This document shows, one piece after another, positions 50,120-63,077 of a DNA stretch of 64,000 nucleotides (position 1 is the first letter of the stretch; every line of letters begins with the position of its first letter). The stretch is from the NCBI RefSeq assembly GCF_007655135.1, contig NC_045131.1, positions 19,266,001 through 19,330,000 of the forward strand. Direction: 5' to 3'. A program made the position numbers and the translations under genes. The notes beneath the pieces were generated by a model that was given only the letters and a program-made list of their open reading frames with translations, was not told where the DNA came from and did not search any database. The stretch comes from Punica granatum. Its lineage: Eukaryota; Streptophyta; Magnoliopsida; Myrtales; Lythraceae.

Positions 50120-50755
50120 AGAGTGTAGGGAAGGTAGAGGTGGGCATCGACGCCAGATGGCATCTCAGGGGTGCTGGCAAAGGCGGATGGTGCGTCTCGG
50201 AACCGAAGTCATGTTTGTGCCGTGCGAGGCGTCATTCATCGCAGTTTGAGCGGGAGTCGAGCGTTTTTTCTTTTTGGGCCCTTCACTCGGTTTGGGGTTG
50301 CGACCTGCTACATGGGCCAAACGCGTGTCCGTCGGGGAGAAGATGCCTCCCAGGGTTCCCGATCGTACCTGCACGCGGAGAAACGAAAACCTACAAAGGA
50401 CGTCAGTCGCATTCAGTCGACGAGACCGTGATGCGTAAGAAGAATCTATGTAAAGATATATCGGGGATTTGCTATTGGTGACCGTTGGATGGAGGTCGTG
50501 TCCCTATCGGAGAATGGCTTTTTCTGGAACGGGTAGCTCGTAGAATATGTGCGTAAAGGTAAAAGGAGGGATCTTATGGGATCCTCCAAATCAAGGATAT
50601 GTTGACTCGACCCCATTTCGAAACGGGTCTCGAGCCTGGAGAGCCGAAGAGAATTTGCTCGCGTCGGAAGATGCCGAACCACTACTCGGTGTAGCTTCAC
50701 GGAGAAGTGTTGCCTTTCTTTCGTGGTCAAGCCGACATTGTCCCCTAACTTTTGC
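50120..50755 (-). other. Element C 3' untranslated region
   Basis: Non-coding region between the stem-loop array and the tandem repeats. Small ORFs on both strands show no motif. No gene is supported. Confidence 0.5.
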
Positions 50756-51028
50756 CTAGGCCACGGGATGCGTGATGACCTAGCGAGGTATTTTATTTGA
50801 TTTTTCTCACATGAACGCTCACCTTTTACTACGATCACCCGTGTTTGGGTCCCATCGCACCTCTCGGTTCCTCTAACTTTTGCCTAGACCGCCCTTTGCT
50901 GGTTTTCAGCCTAGCGAGGGAGTGATTTATGCTCTCCTTTTGCCACGACTCCCCTTTGCGGGATTTTATGTCGTGCCCCTCGCTCCCTAACTTTTGCCTA
51001 GGCCGCCTCGGAGAGGTTTTCGACCTAG
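50756..51028 (-). repeat. Array of five stem-loops downstream of the C integrase
   Basis: Hairpins lie at 50756-50783, 50830-50859, 50884-50914, 50944-50975 and 50998-51028. In the sense (minus) strand the outer stems are CTAGGTCA/TGGCCTAG, TGCGAT/ATCGTA, CTAGGCTG/CGGTCTAG, CACGAC/GTCGTG and CTAGGTCG/CGGCCTAG. In four units the weak positions are G-U pairs in this strand and mismatches on the other. Most have AAAA after the first stem arm, an inner C-rich/G-rich pairing, and GGCAAAAG after the second arm. The function is unknown. Confidence 0.75.
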
Positions 51029-51174
51029 CGGGAGAGTTATTCTTCTTTTCTCTCGGGAAGGTTTCGTGGTGAAGAGAGTGATGGGAGTCTGTGTACACAT
51101 AGAGAAATGGAAAAAAAAGGTACTATAAAAGAAACGGACACGAGGTCCAACAACTGAGATACAAACGTTGATGA

Positions 51175-52056
51175 TCATGGATAATACTTTTTGATGGCGT
51201 CAGCGTTGACCGGGAGCGCATTTTCAGTCCCGTCCATGTCGCTTAAAATGACGGCTCCCCCGGAGAAGGTCTCCTTGACAACAAAGGGTCCGTCGTATTT
51301 GTACGAGAACTTTCCCCGGGAATCCGGCGTGACGTGTAGGACTTTCCTCAAAACGAGGTCATCGGGGTTGAATTCGCGGTGACGGACTCTCGCGTTGAAT
51401 GCCCGAGCCATTCTTTGCTGGTAGCACTGTCCATGGCACAACGCTTTCAATCTCTTTTCATCAATGAAGTTTAACTGTTCATAACGCTGTTTCGCCCATT
51501 CTGCTTCTTCAAGTTCGATTTCGGCAAGAATCCTCATGGAAGGGATTTCAACCTCAATTGGGAGGACTGCTTCCATGCTGTAAACCAAGGAATACGAAGT
51601 TGCCCCCGTGGAGGTCCGGATTGAAGTTCGGTATGCCAAGAGAGCGTAAGGAAGCATTTCGTGCCAATCCTTGTAATTCACCGTCATCTTTTCAATGATC
51701 TTCTTGATGTTCTTGTTCGCAGCTTCCACCGCACCATTCATTTGCGGACGGTATGGAGTGGAGTTGCGGTGTCGAATCTTAAATTGGGCACAAAGCTCGT
51801 CGATGACTTTGTTGTTCAAATTCTTGGCATTATCCGTGATGATCGTCACCGGGACTCCATACCGGGCAATGACATTGCTTCTGAGAAAACGGGCCACGGC
51901 TTTTACAGTGACCGACGCTAGAGTGATAGCCTCGATCCATTCGGTGAAGTAATCAATTGCCACCAAGATAAACATATGTCCGTTAGACGCTTTGGGGTTG
52001 ATCGGGCCAATCACATCCATTCCCCACATTGAAAAGGGCCATGTTGCCGTCATGGG
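51175..52056 (-). pseudogene. Element C integrase core and C-terminus, cut at 52056
   Basis: On the minus strand the frame reads ATWPFSMWGMDVIGPINP, then the DDE core: VAIDYFTEWIEA, IITDNAKNLNNK and NGAVEAANKNIKKI. It continues with YALLAYRTSIRTSTGATSYS and the C-terminal part (DLVLRKVLHVTPDSRGKF, YKYDGPFVVKETFSGGAVIL), ending at KKYYP. This sequence style is that of Tat/Ogre-type integrases. The HHCC finger and everything upstream are missing because an LTR of the same family is inserted at 52057. The visible part has no stop. The longer open frame that continues into the LTR is an artefact of the junction. Confidence 0.9.
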
Positions 52057-54509
52057 TGTCAGCACCCCATTTTGGCCCACCAGCTTCCCACATGAGGACT
52101 TCCGACCAAAGCTCGGGACACTATTCATCATCCGGCAATCAAAGGCGAACGTGCGGTCACGGAACCACGAGCAATAGGAGAAGAGCATGGTCCATCGAGA
52201 AAGGCGGAGGAGAGCCATCAGAAGAACAAACGAACAAGGAATCCCGAAAACGACGGAGCTGGCATTGTGGCACTATTCATCACCGGGTCACCGAAGCACC
52301 GAAAGGTGCCCAATATGGGACTCTAAAAATCCCTCTCAGTGCCAAAGTGACCAACGACACATCCGGACGCATTTCCGGGGCATACCACATGAGCCGGGAC
52401 ACCCCCATCTCTCGCGGACGCCTTTTCTGACAGAGCTCCCGGGGCCCGCTCCACCAACAAGCAGACGGCCCCCCAAAACGGGTCTACAAGCACCCAGGGA
52501 TCATCAAGGCCATGGGACAAGCTTCAGACGACCATTCGGAACTCTACAGGGCTCCCCGAGGGACGTTTCAGTGGTAGCAAACGCCCCCGACGAACCTTCG
52601 GGGCACATTCACGGAAAACAGAGACCACAGCAATTCCCGAACACCTCGAGACATTCAGGGAACACTAAGAAAATCCCGGTCACAAGTACCTAGGCCTCCC
52701 CGGGCTAACGGTCCTCGGCCGAGGGTGACGAGCCAACGATCCCCCACGGGGCAGAAGGGTCACCGAAAACGAGTGTCAAGCTGCACAAGGAGCAATCGGG
52801 GACCGAAGGGCACTAAACTCCACTCCGAACGTCCAAACAGGGCAAAACCGACTCTCGGGGCGACGAGTCGCCCGAACGTTCGTTCACATGATGTACAGCG
52901 ATATTAGGCTCATTCAAATCCTCATCGTTCAAGCATTCCAAATCCATAAATTAATTGGACATCGGAGATCGGACGGGCGTTCAATCAAGTCTCAAGCTTT
53001 TTCCGGCTTTTCTCTCAATCGAATGGGACCCGCAGCTCAGCCAAGCCAAGACGTTAAGCCACGGCTCAACCCCAAGCCACGGCTCAACCCCTCCAAGCTC
53101 GGCTCACCCGCAATCAGCCGTGGCTTCTCCTCATGGCCGGCGGCTCAACCCTCCTCCTCTTCCCTCCACCACACAATTCAAATTGCTCTTACACACATTC
53201 ACATCCATCATCTCCCATCAACTTTCCCTAACTTCCCCTACACTCAACATGACCATTTCCCCACCCTAATCACCTAGATATTTTCGGCAGCCCCCTCTTA
53301 AGCCTCTAAGCCGTGATTAAATCTCCCTAATCGAGCCGTTAGCCATTCCTATAAAGCCTCTAGCATCATTAGTTCTAATCACTTCTTGACTCCCACTCTC
53401 TCTCAAGCCAATCTCTCTCAAGAATCCTCTCAAACTCCAGCCCTCCCCTCCAGCTCGTCCAGCCCTTGCCAAGGCCAAAACCGGCCGAAACCGCCAGAAA
53501 ACCACTCGGTATTCCGGTAACCACCCGACCTGACTTAAGCCAAAAATCACCAAACTCCCTAGCCTACATATTTTCCACCCCCTAAGTCCATTTCCGGGCT
53601 TAGATTTTCCATCGGAGGTCCCCAACATCACTTTCCAGCCGAAGGTGCAATCGGGTCCCGAGAGCTCCTAGCCGCGCACACCGAGCCTTCCGACATGCCA
53701 TTTCTTCCCACAACTTCGGCGAGTCGTGCCCTCACGTTCAAAGGGTTCCTCACAACCCTCACCCTCCTCCGTGAAGAGGTGGTCACGGTCCGAGGGCCGA
53801 CCAACCGTGCACAACCTCCGTTTCCTCCGATTCCTTTCTTGCGGGTTATTATTTTCTTACCGGGCTTTATCTCATTATTTCGGGTTTGTCTAGGCTTCGG
53901 CACGTTCGGGACCTTTCACGAACACCTAGATCTGCCCCTAAGGAGTCCAACGAGCCCGACCTCGCACCGTGCCGTGCCCGGAGCTTGCGTGCCGACCCGT
54001 TTTTCCCCGGACTGCCGCGGCTGCACACACCCGGGTCACCCACCCGTAACTTTCAAACCGAGTCTTGCGACTCCCACGGCCGCTTCCCCGACTCTTTTCC
54101 TCGTGCATCGAGGCTAGGTAACATCCCTCTACAACTTAGAAGGGCTAGGATCTTCAATGTTTGTTTATATGAAGTGTGAATGTGGTTTAAAATAACCCGA
54201 ATGCATGCAAGACGCCGTTTTTCCTTTAGGTCCGAACCTCCCATGCATCCTTATGCAACGTATATGTCCCATTTTTTTTTTCTCTACGCCTATACGGTCG
54301 TATAAATATGCATGCATATGTGATGTGGTCCGAATCTAGGGGAATGAGATGGATATAGACTCGAGAGAGCCATGGAGCTTCTCGGCCGAGCCTCCTAGAT
54401 GGAGGGTCGTGAGCCTCCTCGGCTCCCTCGGGTCCATAATCTCCTCATTCTCTTGGATTAGACCACCTCTACGTTCGGGAAAGCCCTAGCCGTGGCCAAG
54501 ATGTGTTTC
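52057..54509 (+). mobile_element. E: first 2453 bp of a Tat-like LTR inserted in the C integrase
   Basis: Starts TGTCAGCACCCC after ATGGG (candidate target duplication, 52052-52056) and is collinear with 54510-56980 up to CGTGGCCAAGATGTGTTTC. There the next LTR begins. Because its orientation is plus, opposite to C, it belongs to a separate insertion. The remaining half of the LTR and the rest of E should lie right of the window, unless E is a solo LTR. Confidence 0.85.
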
Positions 54510-57500
54510 TGTCAGCACCCCATTTTGGTCCACCGGCTTCCCACACGAGGATCCCCGACCAAAGCTCGAGACACTATTCGTCATCCGACAATCAGAGGCA
54601 AATAGGCGGGCACGGAGTCATGAGCAATGGGAGAAGAGCTGGGTCAATTAGAAAAAGCTGAAGAGAGCAGTCAGAAGAACGAACGAACAAAGAATCCCGA
54701 AAACGACGGAGCTAGCATTGTGGCACTATTTATCACCGAGTCACCGAAGCACCGAAAGGTGCCCAATATAGGACTCTAAAAATCCCTCTCAGTGCCAAAG
54801 TGATCAACGACACGTCCGGACGCACTTCCGGGACACACCACATGAGCCGGGACGCCCCGATCTCTCACGGACGCCTTTTCTGACAGAGCTCCCGGGGCCC
54901 GCTCCACTGACAAGCAGACGGCCCCCCAAAACGGGCCTACAGGCACCCAGGGACCACCAAGGTCGGGGAACAAGCTTCAGATGACCTCCCGGAACTCGAC
55001 TCGGTTTCCCGAGGGACGTTTCAGTGGTCATAAATGTCTCCCGGCGAGCCTTCGGGGTACGTTCACGGAAAACAGAGATCACAACGATCCTAGAGCACCT
55101 CACAACGATCCCCGAGCACCTCAAAACATTCAAGGAACACTGAGAAAATCCCGGTCACAAGTCCCTAGGCCTCCCCGGGCTAACGGTCCTCGGCCGAGGG
55201 CGACGAGCCAACGATCCCCCACGGGGCATAAGGGCCACCGAAACGAATGTCAAGGTGCACAAAGAGCAATCGGGGACCAGGGTACACTAAACTCCGCTCC
55301 GAACGTCCAAACAGGGCAAAACCGACTCTCGAGGCGCCGAGTCGCCCGAACGTTCGTTCACACGACGCATGGCGATATTAGGCTCATTCAAATCCTCGTC
55401 ATTCAAGCATTCCAAATCTTCAAATTAGTTGGACATCGGAGATCGGATGCGAGCTCAATCAAGTCTCAAGCATTTTCTGGCTTTTCTCTCAATCGAATGG
55501 GACCCACAGCTCAGCCAAGCCAAGCCATCAAGCCACGGCTCAACCCCAAGCCACGGCTCAAACCCACGGCTCCGATTTGACAACCCAGCCGCGGCTAAAA
55601 CCCTCCCCCTGTCGGCTCCATCTCTAATTTCGGTGGCTCAAGTCTCCCTCCACCACACAATTCAAACTTCCCTCACATCTATCACCTCCCATCACCCATC
55701 CATCACACCCATCACTCTTACTTTGCTTCCCCTACACTCTAAATGACCCAAACCCCATCCTAATCTCCCTCCAATTTTCGGCAGCCCACATTTAGCTCCC
55801 TTAACCACACTTAGCTTGCCCTAATTGTTTCATTAAGCCCCCCTTTATAAGCCCTTGCACCATTAGACTTAATCACTTCTTCAACTCCACTCTCTCTCAA
55901 GCCAACTTCTCTCTAAAAACCTCTCTAGCTCCAGCCCACTCCCACTCATTCGTCCAGCCCGTGCCAAGGCCAAAACCGGCCAAAATCGCCAGAAAACCAC
56001 CCGGTATTCCGGTAATCACCCGACCCGACTTAAGCCAAAAATCATCAAACTCCCTAGCCTACATATTTCCCACCCCCTAAGTCCGTTTCCGGGCTTAGAT
56101 TTTCGATTTGAGGTCCCCAACACCCCGTTCCAGCCGTAAGCACAACCGGGTCCCGAGACCTCTAGCAGCGCGCACCGGAGCCCTCCACGCGTGCCATTTC
56201 GTCCCACGACTTCGGCGAGTCGTGCCATCATGTTCAAAGGGTTCCACACAACCCTCACCCTCCCCCGTGAAGAGGTGATCACGGTCCGAGGGCCGACCGA
56301 CCGTGCACAACTCCCTTTTCCTCCGGTTCCTCTCTAACAGGTTACTATTTTCTTATCGGACTTTATCTCACTATTTCGGGTTTGTCTAGGCTTCGACACG
56401 TTCGGGACCTTTCACGAACACCTAGATCTGCCCCTAAGGAGTCCAACGAGCCCGGCCTCGCACCGTGCCGCGCCCGGAGCTCGCGTGCCGACCCCTTTTT
56501 CCACGGACTGCCGCGGCTGCCAACTCTCAGGTCCCTCACCCGTAGCCACCTATCCGAGTCTTGCGACTCCCACGGCCACTTCCCCGACTCTTTTCCTCGT
56601 ACATCGAGGCTAGGTAACATTCTTCTACGACTTAGAGAAGCTAGGACCCTCGTCATTTGCTTGTATGAGATGTTAATATGATTTAAAGAACCGGGATGCA
56701 CGAAAAACGTTATTTTTCCTTTAGATCCGGACTTTCCCATGCAAGCCATGCATCGTCACGTGTTCCATTTCTTTATCACGTTCATATGTCGTATAAACAT
56801 GCATGTATAACGTGAAATGGTCCGAATCCGTAAGGATGAGACGGCCATAGACTCGAGGAAGCCCTTGAGCCTCTCGGCCGAACCTCAAAAAGGGGGGCCT
56901 TGAGCCTCTTTGGCTCCCTAGGGTCCATGACCCTCTCATCCTTCCGGATTTGACAATTTCCATGGTCATGGTGTCCGTAATCGTGGTTAAAATATGACGG
57001 CGTGACAGGAAAGGCTCGAAATCTCGAAAGGAGAGGCCTCGGGGGGTTCGGTTGCGCCAAGGAGACCCACGGCCATCTCTTTGCTACGGGGGCCGTGAGG
57101 ACCCTTGGTCCATCCGAAGCCCTAAGGCTCTTTTTTCCTTGAAGTCGTGCGATTCCCGTGAGTTATTCCCAAATTCATCGTTGAGTAAGTTAACATTGTG
57201 TCGTTAATTCCTTGAATACGGTGTTTTGGGTGTACCACATGTTTATTCGTGTAAATTGGGGTCGTGTCGATGCCGATTTAGTGAAATTGTGTGTTATATC
57301 CACATGCATGTTATATGATGTATGCAAAGGGGCGATTAGGAACGACGTGAAAGACCCACCGAAACTCGAATCGGGTCAAGGAGTATTCGGCCATTCATCC
57401 TTGAGAGGTGGCCGAATCATCCGTGACCTCTTTGGAGCCTCGGTTGGTCCCTTCGTTGTTCCGAAATCGATCCTTGGAATTGTTTGTAATTACGCCTCCT

Positions 57501-59544
57501 TTTATTCGTTGTCTACACGTTCATTACTCATTACACATGTTAGACCCAGATACTTCCTGTTAAAACCGTAACCGCAATGTGGAACAATAATCACCGAAGA
57601 ATCTCACAAATGGGCAAACGGGACGTATCATTCGGTTAATTGAATCACTTGGACTAAATAATGGGGTGAATCAATCCTAAATTTGTAAACGCATCGATGA
57701 TTTACGGAACGGCGAGAATGCCCTTCTCCATTAAAAATTCACGATTTCCAAAATACCGAGTCGTATAACATGAATAGAATTGATGTCTAGGGAGTACTCA
57801 CGTGCCACGACTCGAGTCCGGGCCCAATTTGAGGCTGCCCGAGTCGGGGCACTAGAGTTCTTCTTAGACTCCTTCGTGTGACGCGATCTCCAATTTATAC
57901 AAGAACATTGCAATTTTATTGTCCAAGGGCATAATCGTCATTCCGTGATTCACCGATATCCTAGGCGCTCGGGAGTCGGAAACGCCTTGATCTATGGACG
58001 AAAAAGGGCTACCCGCTCGGGTACGAGTCTCATTCGCACGGCCCATTCCGTCCACTTTCGACGTTTCTATCTTCCTATCGTAGATTCGGTGGGGAGCATT
58101 TTATTTCAGTTACAAAACACAAAGAACCGGACTAATCATACATCCAGCCTAATGAAACACTAGATAACGGATAGGCGGAATGATAGATTCCAATCTAGAG
58201 TCAAAACACGAGTTTGGCTAATTCGATGAAACCGCAGTTACACTTAACTGAATAAGAGTCATAAAACAAACACACACATGTAATTGGCTTAGAACCTTAT
58301 CCTAGCCCGCCCTCTATGTTTGCCTAGGTTAGATGCATTGTTTGCCAATCAACCACGGGTAATAACTGATTAAATCACGTACATTCGACTTAATACACCA
58401 CTTGTCTGTATTCACCAACAATTGTCAGTTGTTGTCTGTATTGTGTCAGTTTTATCAGGTTTCTTCTGTTTTGTCTTTGCAAATTATGATTTATTGCGGT
58501 TCGGGCCCGAGCCCATAGGTCACGTGTTGCACGGGGTCCAACGCCCCAAATCACCGAACACGAGGTCCAACGCCTCTTAACTCACCGAGCGCGTGCAACC
58601 CGAGTACAGAATGGGATCTAGCCTCGATTCACAGTCACACTCCGAATGCGGCCTATGTGGAAGGCGGATTTGGATTGAGCGCGTGAAACGGGTTTAGATA
58701 TCACCCGGAAGCTCGATCGGTCCATCGGATACAGTGAGAACCGACCGGTTCTCCCGAAAACCGTTGGATCGATCGAACCCGACCCCCGGCTCCTCGAGCC
58801 CGCGTTGCCTTAATTTGTTTATCGGTTATTCAAAATACTCGGTGAGCCGGAAAGGAATATTGGCCCAACGCAAACCGATCGGGATCCGTTTACTTATTCA
58901 GTTATACCTTGTAATTAGTTGAGAGAACATTACGAGAATTCTATTTGTATGTTCATTCGTGCACTTGTAAGGATCCCCGATTGGCGAGCGAGAGGTTTGA
59001 GTGCCGGATCGGTTAAGTTGGTCTATCGCCACCAAAGGGTGAGTGATACTCGTGGCTTCGGTTCACGTAGGGATTCGACCATCACGGTTCGATGAACTGT
59101 GACGCTAAGATAGCGAACCGACTCCTCGATGCACAAGCCTACTCATCTTTCGGATTCTTGGCCCAACTTGATCAATCCATCGACTTTACGATGTCAAAAC
59201 GGGCGAGTCAAGCGCGACCTTAAATCACGCGGTAAATAAACAAAATGGCAAGCCTAGCAAGCTAGAGTACCGAAAGGGCGTGCGGGATACAGGCCCGCAC
59301 GTAATAGAACCCCCGAATTCGGAATTTCCGGTTCCGTACGAACATTGCCTTAGCATTTAGGTGTACCCCGTACCCCTAGACCCGAGCGACTCAACGGCCC
59401 TCGACCTACGGGTCGTAAACAGTAAGTGGCGACTCCTTCTCACGCGTGTCCGTCGCGCGTCCCCGGGAAGGTGGACACTCCCAAGTCGCTTCGCATAGGC
59501 TTCGCGCATGCGTGCCCCGACGAGATGAAATTCGGGTGCGCACA
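54510..59544 (+). mobile_element. Element D 5' LTR (5035 bp, Tat/Ogre-like)
   Basis: Runs from TGTCAGCACCCCATTTTGG to TTCGGGTGCGCACA and is followed by a primer-binding site. The bases before it, GTTTC, are the candidate target duplication in E. It contains the ACGGCTCAACCCCAAGCC repeats near 55530-55570. It is in inverted orientation to the C LTR. Confidence 0.9.
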
Positions 59545-59547
59545 GCT

Positions 59548-59566
59548 TGGCGACTCCACTGGGGAC
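59548..59566 (+). other. Element D primer-binding site (non-Met tRNA)
   Basis: TGGCGACTCCACTGGGGAC begins three bases after the LTR end. It is unlike the initiator Met site of elements A, B and F and resembles the Arg-tRNA type sites reported for Ogre/Tat elements. I recall this from the literature and did not check it against a tRNA. Confidence 0.75.
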
Positions 59567-61239
59567 ATACTTAGTGGGTTCGGGCTCAATTCCGTTTGCT
59601 TGCTTGCATGTTTATTTATCGCTTTCCGTACATTTATTTTAAGCACATTTATTTCGCGCACATTTATTTTACGCACTTGCATCGCATCATTCTAGCGGGT
59701 TTCTAGGTACCTTGTTCGAAATCCCACGGGCACCAAAATAGGAAGCTAGGTTAGTCAGAGGTTCCGAGTAAGGGAACGGATCGAGTCGGCTATGCCACCG
59801 AACTGGCCCCCAAAGATCCTCCCTCGATTTCAAGGAATTCACACCCTTGAGTCGGGAGCCCCCATCCATAGATAGCACGGTCCTTGTAGCACCGAACCAT
59901 GCATCGTGCTATGCCTTCATGCAAGCCTTCAACCCGACTTCGACAATAGTCCATCGAGTCGGCCTGCGTGCCACTTGAGTCTTTTCTATTTCAAGAGCGA
60001 TGTACCTTTTAATTTGTACTAAGCCGTTGGCATTTACTTTTCTCTGCACATATGCATCATGCAGTTTTCAAAACACACTAGGATGTCGTTCACATTGACA
60101 AGTCCTAAGCAGATTTTCTTATCGTCTTGGTAAGGGACGCCTTGCTCGGCCTCCTGCCCGCGCCTCGACAGAGTCCGCCAACACACGAGGACCTCACCGA
60201 CTCGCCACAGAACGTGAATGGTGTATATTCCGGGACAACATGATCGACCTCATCAACACTAGGTTCGATCACCGAGAGGTCGCTGAGAGATGAAGAACTC
60301 GCCGGCCAACCACCCTAGAGGGAACTCTCCCAAACCCGTGCCAAGATGCAGAGATGCGGTCAGGAGCTCGCTTGAGCGAACGCCGCCCTGGAGAGGTCTA
60401 GGAAGAGGGTTCGAGGAGGCCCACACATGCACTCTAGGATAGATATCTCTGCAAGGCCCTCGCCTAGAGCCGGTGCTTTCCGAGGCTGCGCTCGCTCAAA
60501 CCCTCGGTGTGGTGGCAAATCAGCTTAAGGTTTTATTTTACAAAATTTGCATTGTACTTTGAACCTTTCGAGTCAATGTGAACGACAACATTAGCTTTTG
60601 AAAACTCACGCATTGCACGCATCCTATCCATTTACTGTTTTACACGACAATTAACACTACCACACGGTAGGCAAAGTTGTGACCGCATTTGCAGGTGTAC
60701 CAATCGTGGTCCTCACCCTTCCTCCACGGCGAGACGATCAGTAGCTCAAGGGCCAACCATCCAAGCAACACTAACTCCCCATTAATCCCGCGCAATCGAT
60801 TATGTCATTGCATAAGTGCTTCCATCAGCACAACTGAGTGTGCCATTTCCACGTCGTGCGAGCACACTCTACCTTGCCCATGCACGCATCCTCGACACAC
60901 CTTGTGCATGTCTCTCAGTGCGCTCGCACGACGCCTACCAGGCTAGTTCAATCCCCTACGCCCTTACATTGAAATTGCGAATATAGTTTGCTCCTTCATT
61001 GTTTTCTTTTCCCGTTGTAGAAAATTCTACACAAGAAGAGAGCCTGAATACTGATCGACCACAATTGAGACAACAAACGTCTCCCATCCATCCAGCTCCT
61101 TGGGATTTCAACACTAAGTCCCCATCCCTGCTCCACAAAGCAAGACCGCAAGCAAATCAGCGTCACCGCATTGCAGCGCCTTGCGTTATTCCTCAGCATT
61201 GACCTTTGCTTTCACATTTCTTGCACTTTCCTATCAACC
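59567..61239 (+). other. Element D leader, no recognisable coding
   Basis: GC-rich sequence following the primer-binding site. The decayed stretch at about 60150-60500 could be an old gag, but no motif is clear. I see no zinc knuckle, protease or RT. Confidence 0.5.
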
Positions 61240-61755
61240 TCGCATTTATTGCATCGGGCTTTGGCCTCGCAACGGGCTTCAGCCCTGCATCGGGCTCCGG
61301 CCCCGCATTTACTGCATTGGGCTTCGACCCCACGTCGGGCTCCGGCCCCGCATTTACTGCATTGGGCTTCGACCCCACGTCGGGCTCCGACCCCGCATTC
61401 ACTTTTGGGTTTCAGCCCTGCATTCACTTTTGGGTTTCGGCCCTGCATCGGGTTTCGGCCCCACTTTTGTGCTTCGGCCCTGCATCGGGCCTCGGTCCTG
61501 CATTTACTGCTTTCGGGCCTCGGTCCTGCATTTACTGCTTTCGGGCCTCGGTCCTGCATTTACTGCTTTCGGGCCTCGGTCCTGCATTTACTGCTTTCGG
61601 GCCTCGGTCCTGCATTTACTGCTTTCGGGCCCCGGCCCAGTATTTACTGCTTTCGGGCTCCGACCCCGTATTTACTGCTTTTAGGTTTTGACACCTCGCA
61701 TTTACTGCTTTCAGGTTTTGACACCTCGCATTTACTGCTTTCAGGCTCATCTAAA
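61240..61755 (+). repeat. Tandem repeat array in element D leader (28-bp core)
   Basis: The last ~260 bp are near-perfect 28-bp units with core TTTACTGCTTTCGGGCCTCG then GTCCTGCA. The first part is a more diverged, irregular version (CATCGGGCTCCGGCCCCGCA). The core matches the sense-strand core of the element C array at 49795-50119. The long ORFs here (up to 240 codons) are produced by the repeat. Confidence 0.88.
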
Positions 61756-63077
61756 ATCCAAAATCGACTTGGATTCAAATTCATCCAAGCGATACTCCGA
61801 GGAGCAAGTCTAATCCTTCAACCGCAAAGGATCACAAGCAACAGCTCCGACGAACAGAGCATGGCCCTGCCCACCCGCCGCGAAAGTCACTAGCACGGTC
61901 ACATCTCCGACCGGAGAATGATCCCTGCCCACCCTCCACTGTGGCCATCGACCAGTCACTGGGGCAACATGCACTCTTCCCTCAACTCTCTTTTACATTT
62001 ATTCACGAATGGGCTCCAGGCATGAACAAACCCTTCAAGTGGCACTAGGACCATCCCAGAGATGCTCTATTGGTTCTGTCGGACCTATTCGACTCGCCAG
62101 TCCTCATGAGACCCGGCTCCTCGAGCCTTCCCTAGGACGGCTGCACATGCCAACCCGTAATCGGGGAAAGTACACTTATGTGGCCCCTAGTCACGGTCTG
62201 CCCACTGCAGGGTGGTGATGACTAAACTCTCGGAATTGAGTGTCCCTCACGCGCGGCACCCCATGGGTCGCACGCTGGACGATGGGACTCCACATGAGAT
62301 CACTTTACATTTTTTACCGTACATTCCACCAAACAATCGCCTAATGTACCATCTTCTTTGACATCTCTCACAGGGACACGCCGGTCACAGGCAAAGAACG
62401 ATACACAGGTTCACATCTCCTTGAGAATTCCTCTCGGACCCTTTCCTCATACTTCGACGAAGGAGGTTTCCGACGAATATGTACCCCCCATGAAGCCGAA
62501 GATAGAGACTATCGAACAAACCGATCAACCTCGAAGCATGCGTCTCCATCGAGATCGAGCGGCACCTCAGGGCAAATCGGGTCTTCCCTACTATAAAGAA
62601 CTATCACTGACAACATGCAACAATAAGCCCTGAGGCAGGACACAATCGGCTTCAAGAGCGCCTATCATCCAAAGGGCACCCTCCACGGGAGCGACAATGC
62701 ACAATCGGGAGCGGCGATCGCACTAGACGCCCGACACAAATCACAAAGACCGGGGCATCCCCGTCCAACATTCACGAGAAGCAACCTTGGTCACCCACAC
62801 TCCTGGGGCAATTTTGTTTTCTTTTTAGACAATAGGGGAAAGGACTTGTAAAGTTTGCAAGGACAAAAGACGCGAAGTTCGGCTTTCGAGTGCACAAGAA
62901 TCAGACTTCTGAGAAAAACAGCCATCACAAAATTGGGCTAGGACAACAAAGTACATCAAGTCTCCATGGGGCGAAGCAAACAAAAGCAGCCTCGGTGATG
63001 CAAAGTCGAGGAGTTTCAAACGAATACAAGGGGCAAAATACAGACCCCAGCTGCAAGAAAAAATAGAGCGAAAAGAA
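61756..63077 (+). other. Element D internal region, no recognisable coding
   Basis: Several short ORFs on both strands, none with gag or pol motifs. No gene is supported. Confidence 0.5.

Noticed and set aside
51175..52218. 347-codon integrase ORF taken as one gene with its own N-terminus
   Set aside because: The part above 52056 is antisense reading of the inserted E LTR. Only 51175-52056 is integrase.
61171..61893. 240-codon plus-strand ORF with repeated HLLLSGLGPAFTAFGPR-like peptides
   Set aside because: It is the translation of the 28-bp tandem repeat in several frames; three overlapping frames give similar repeats and no start or domain is convincing.
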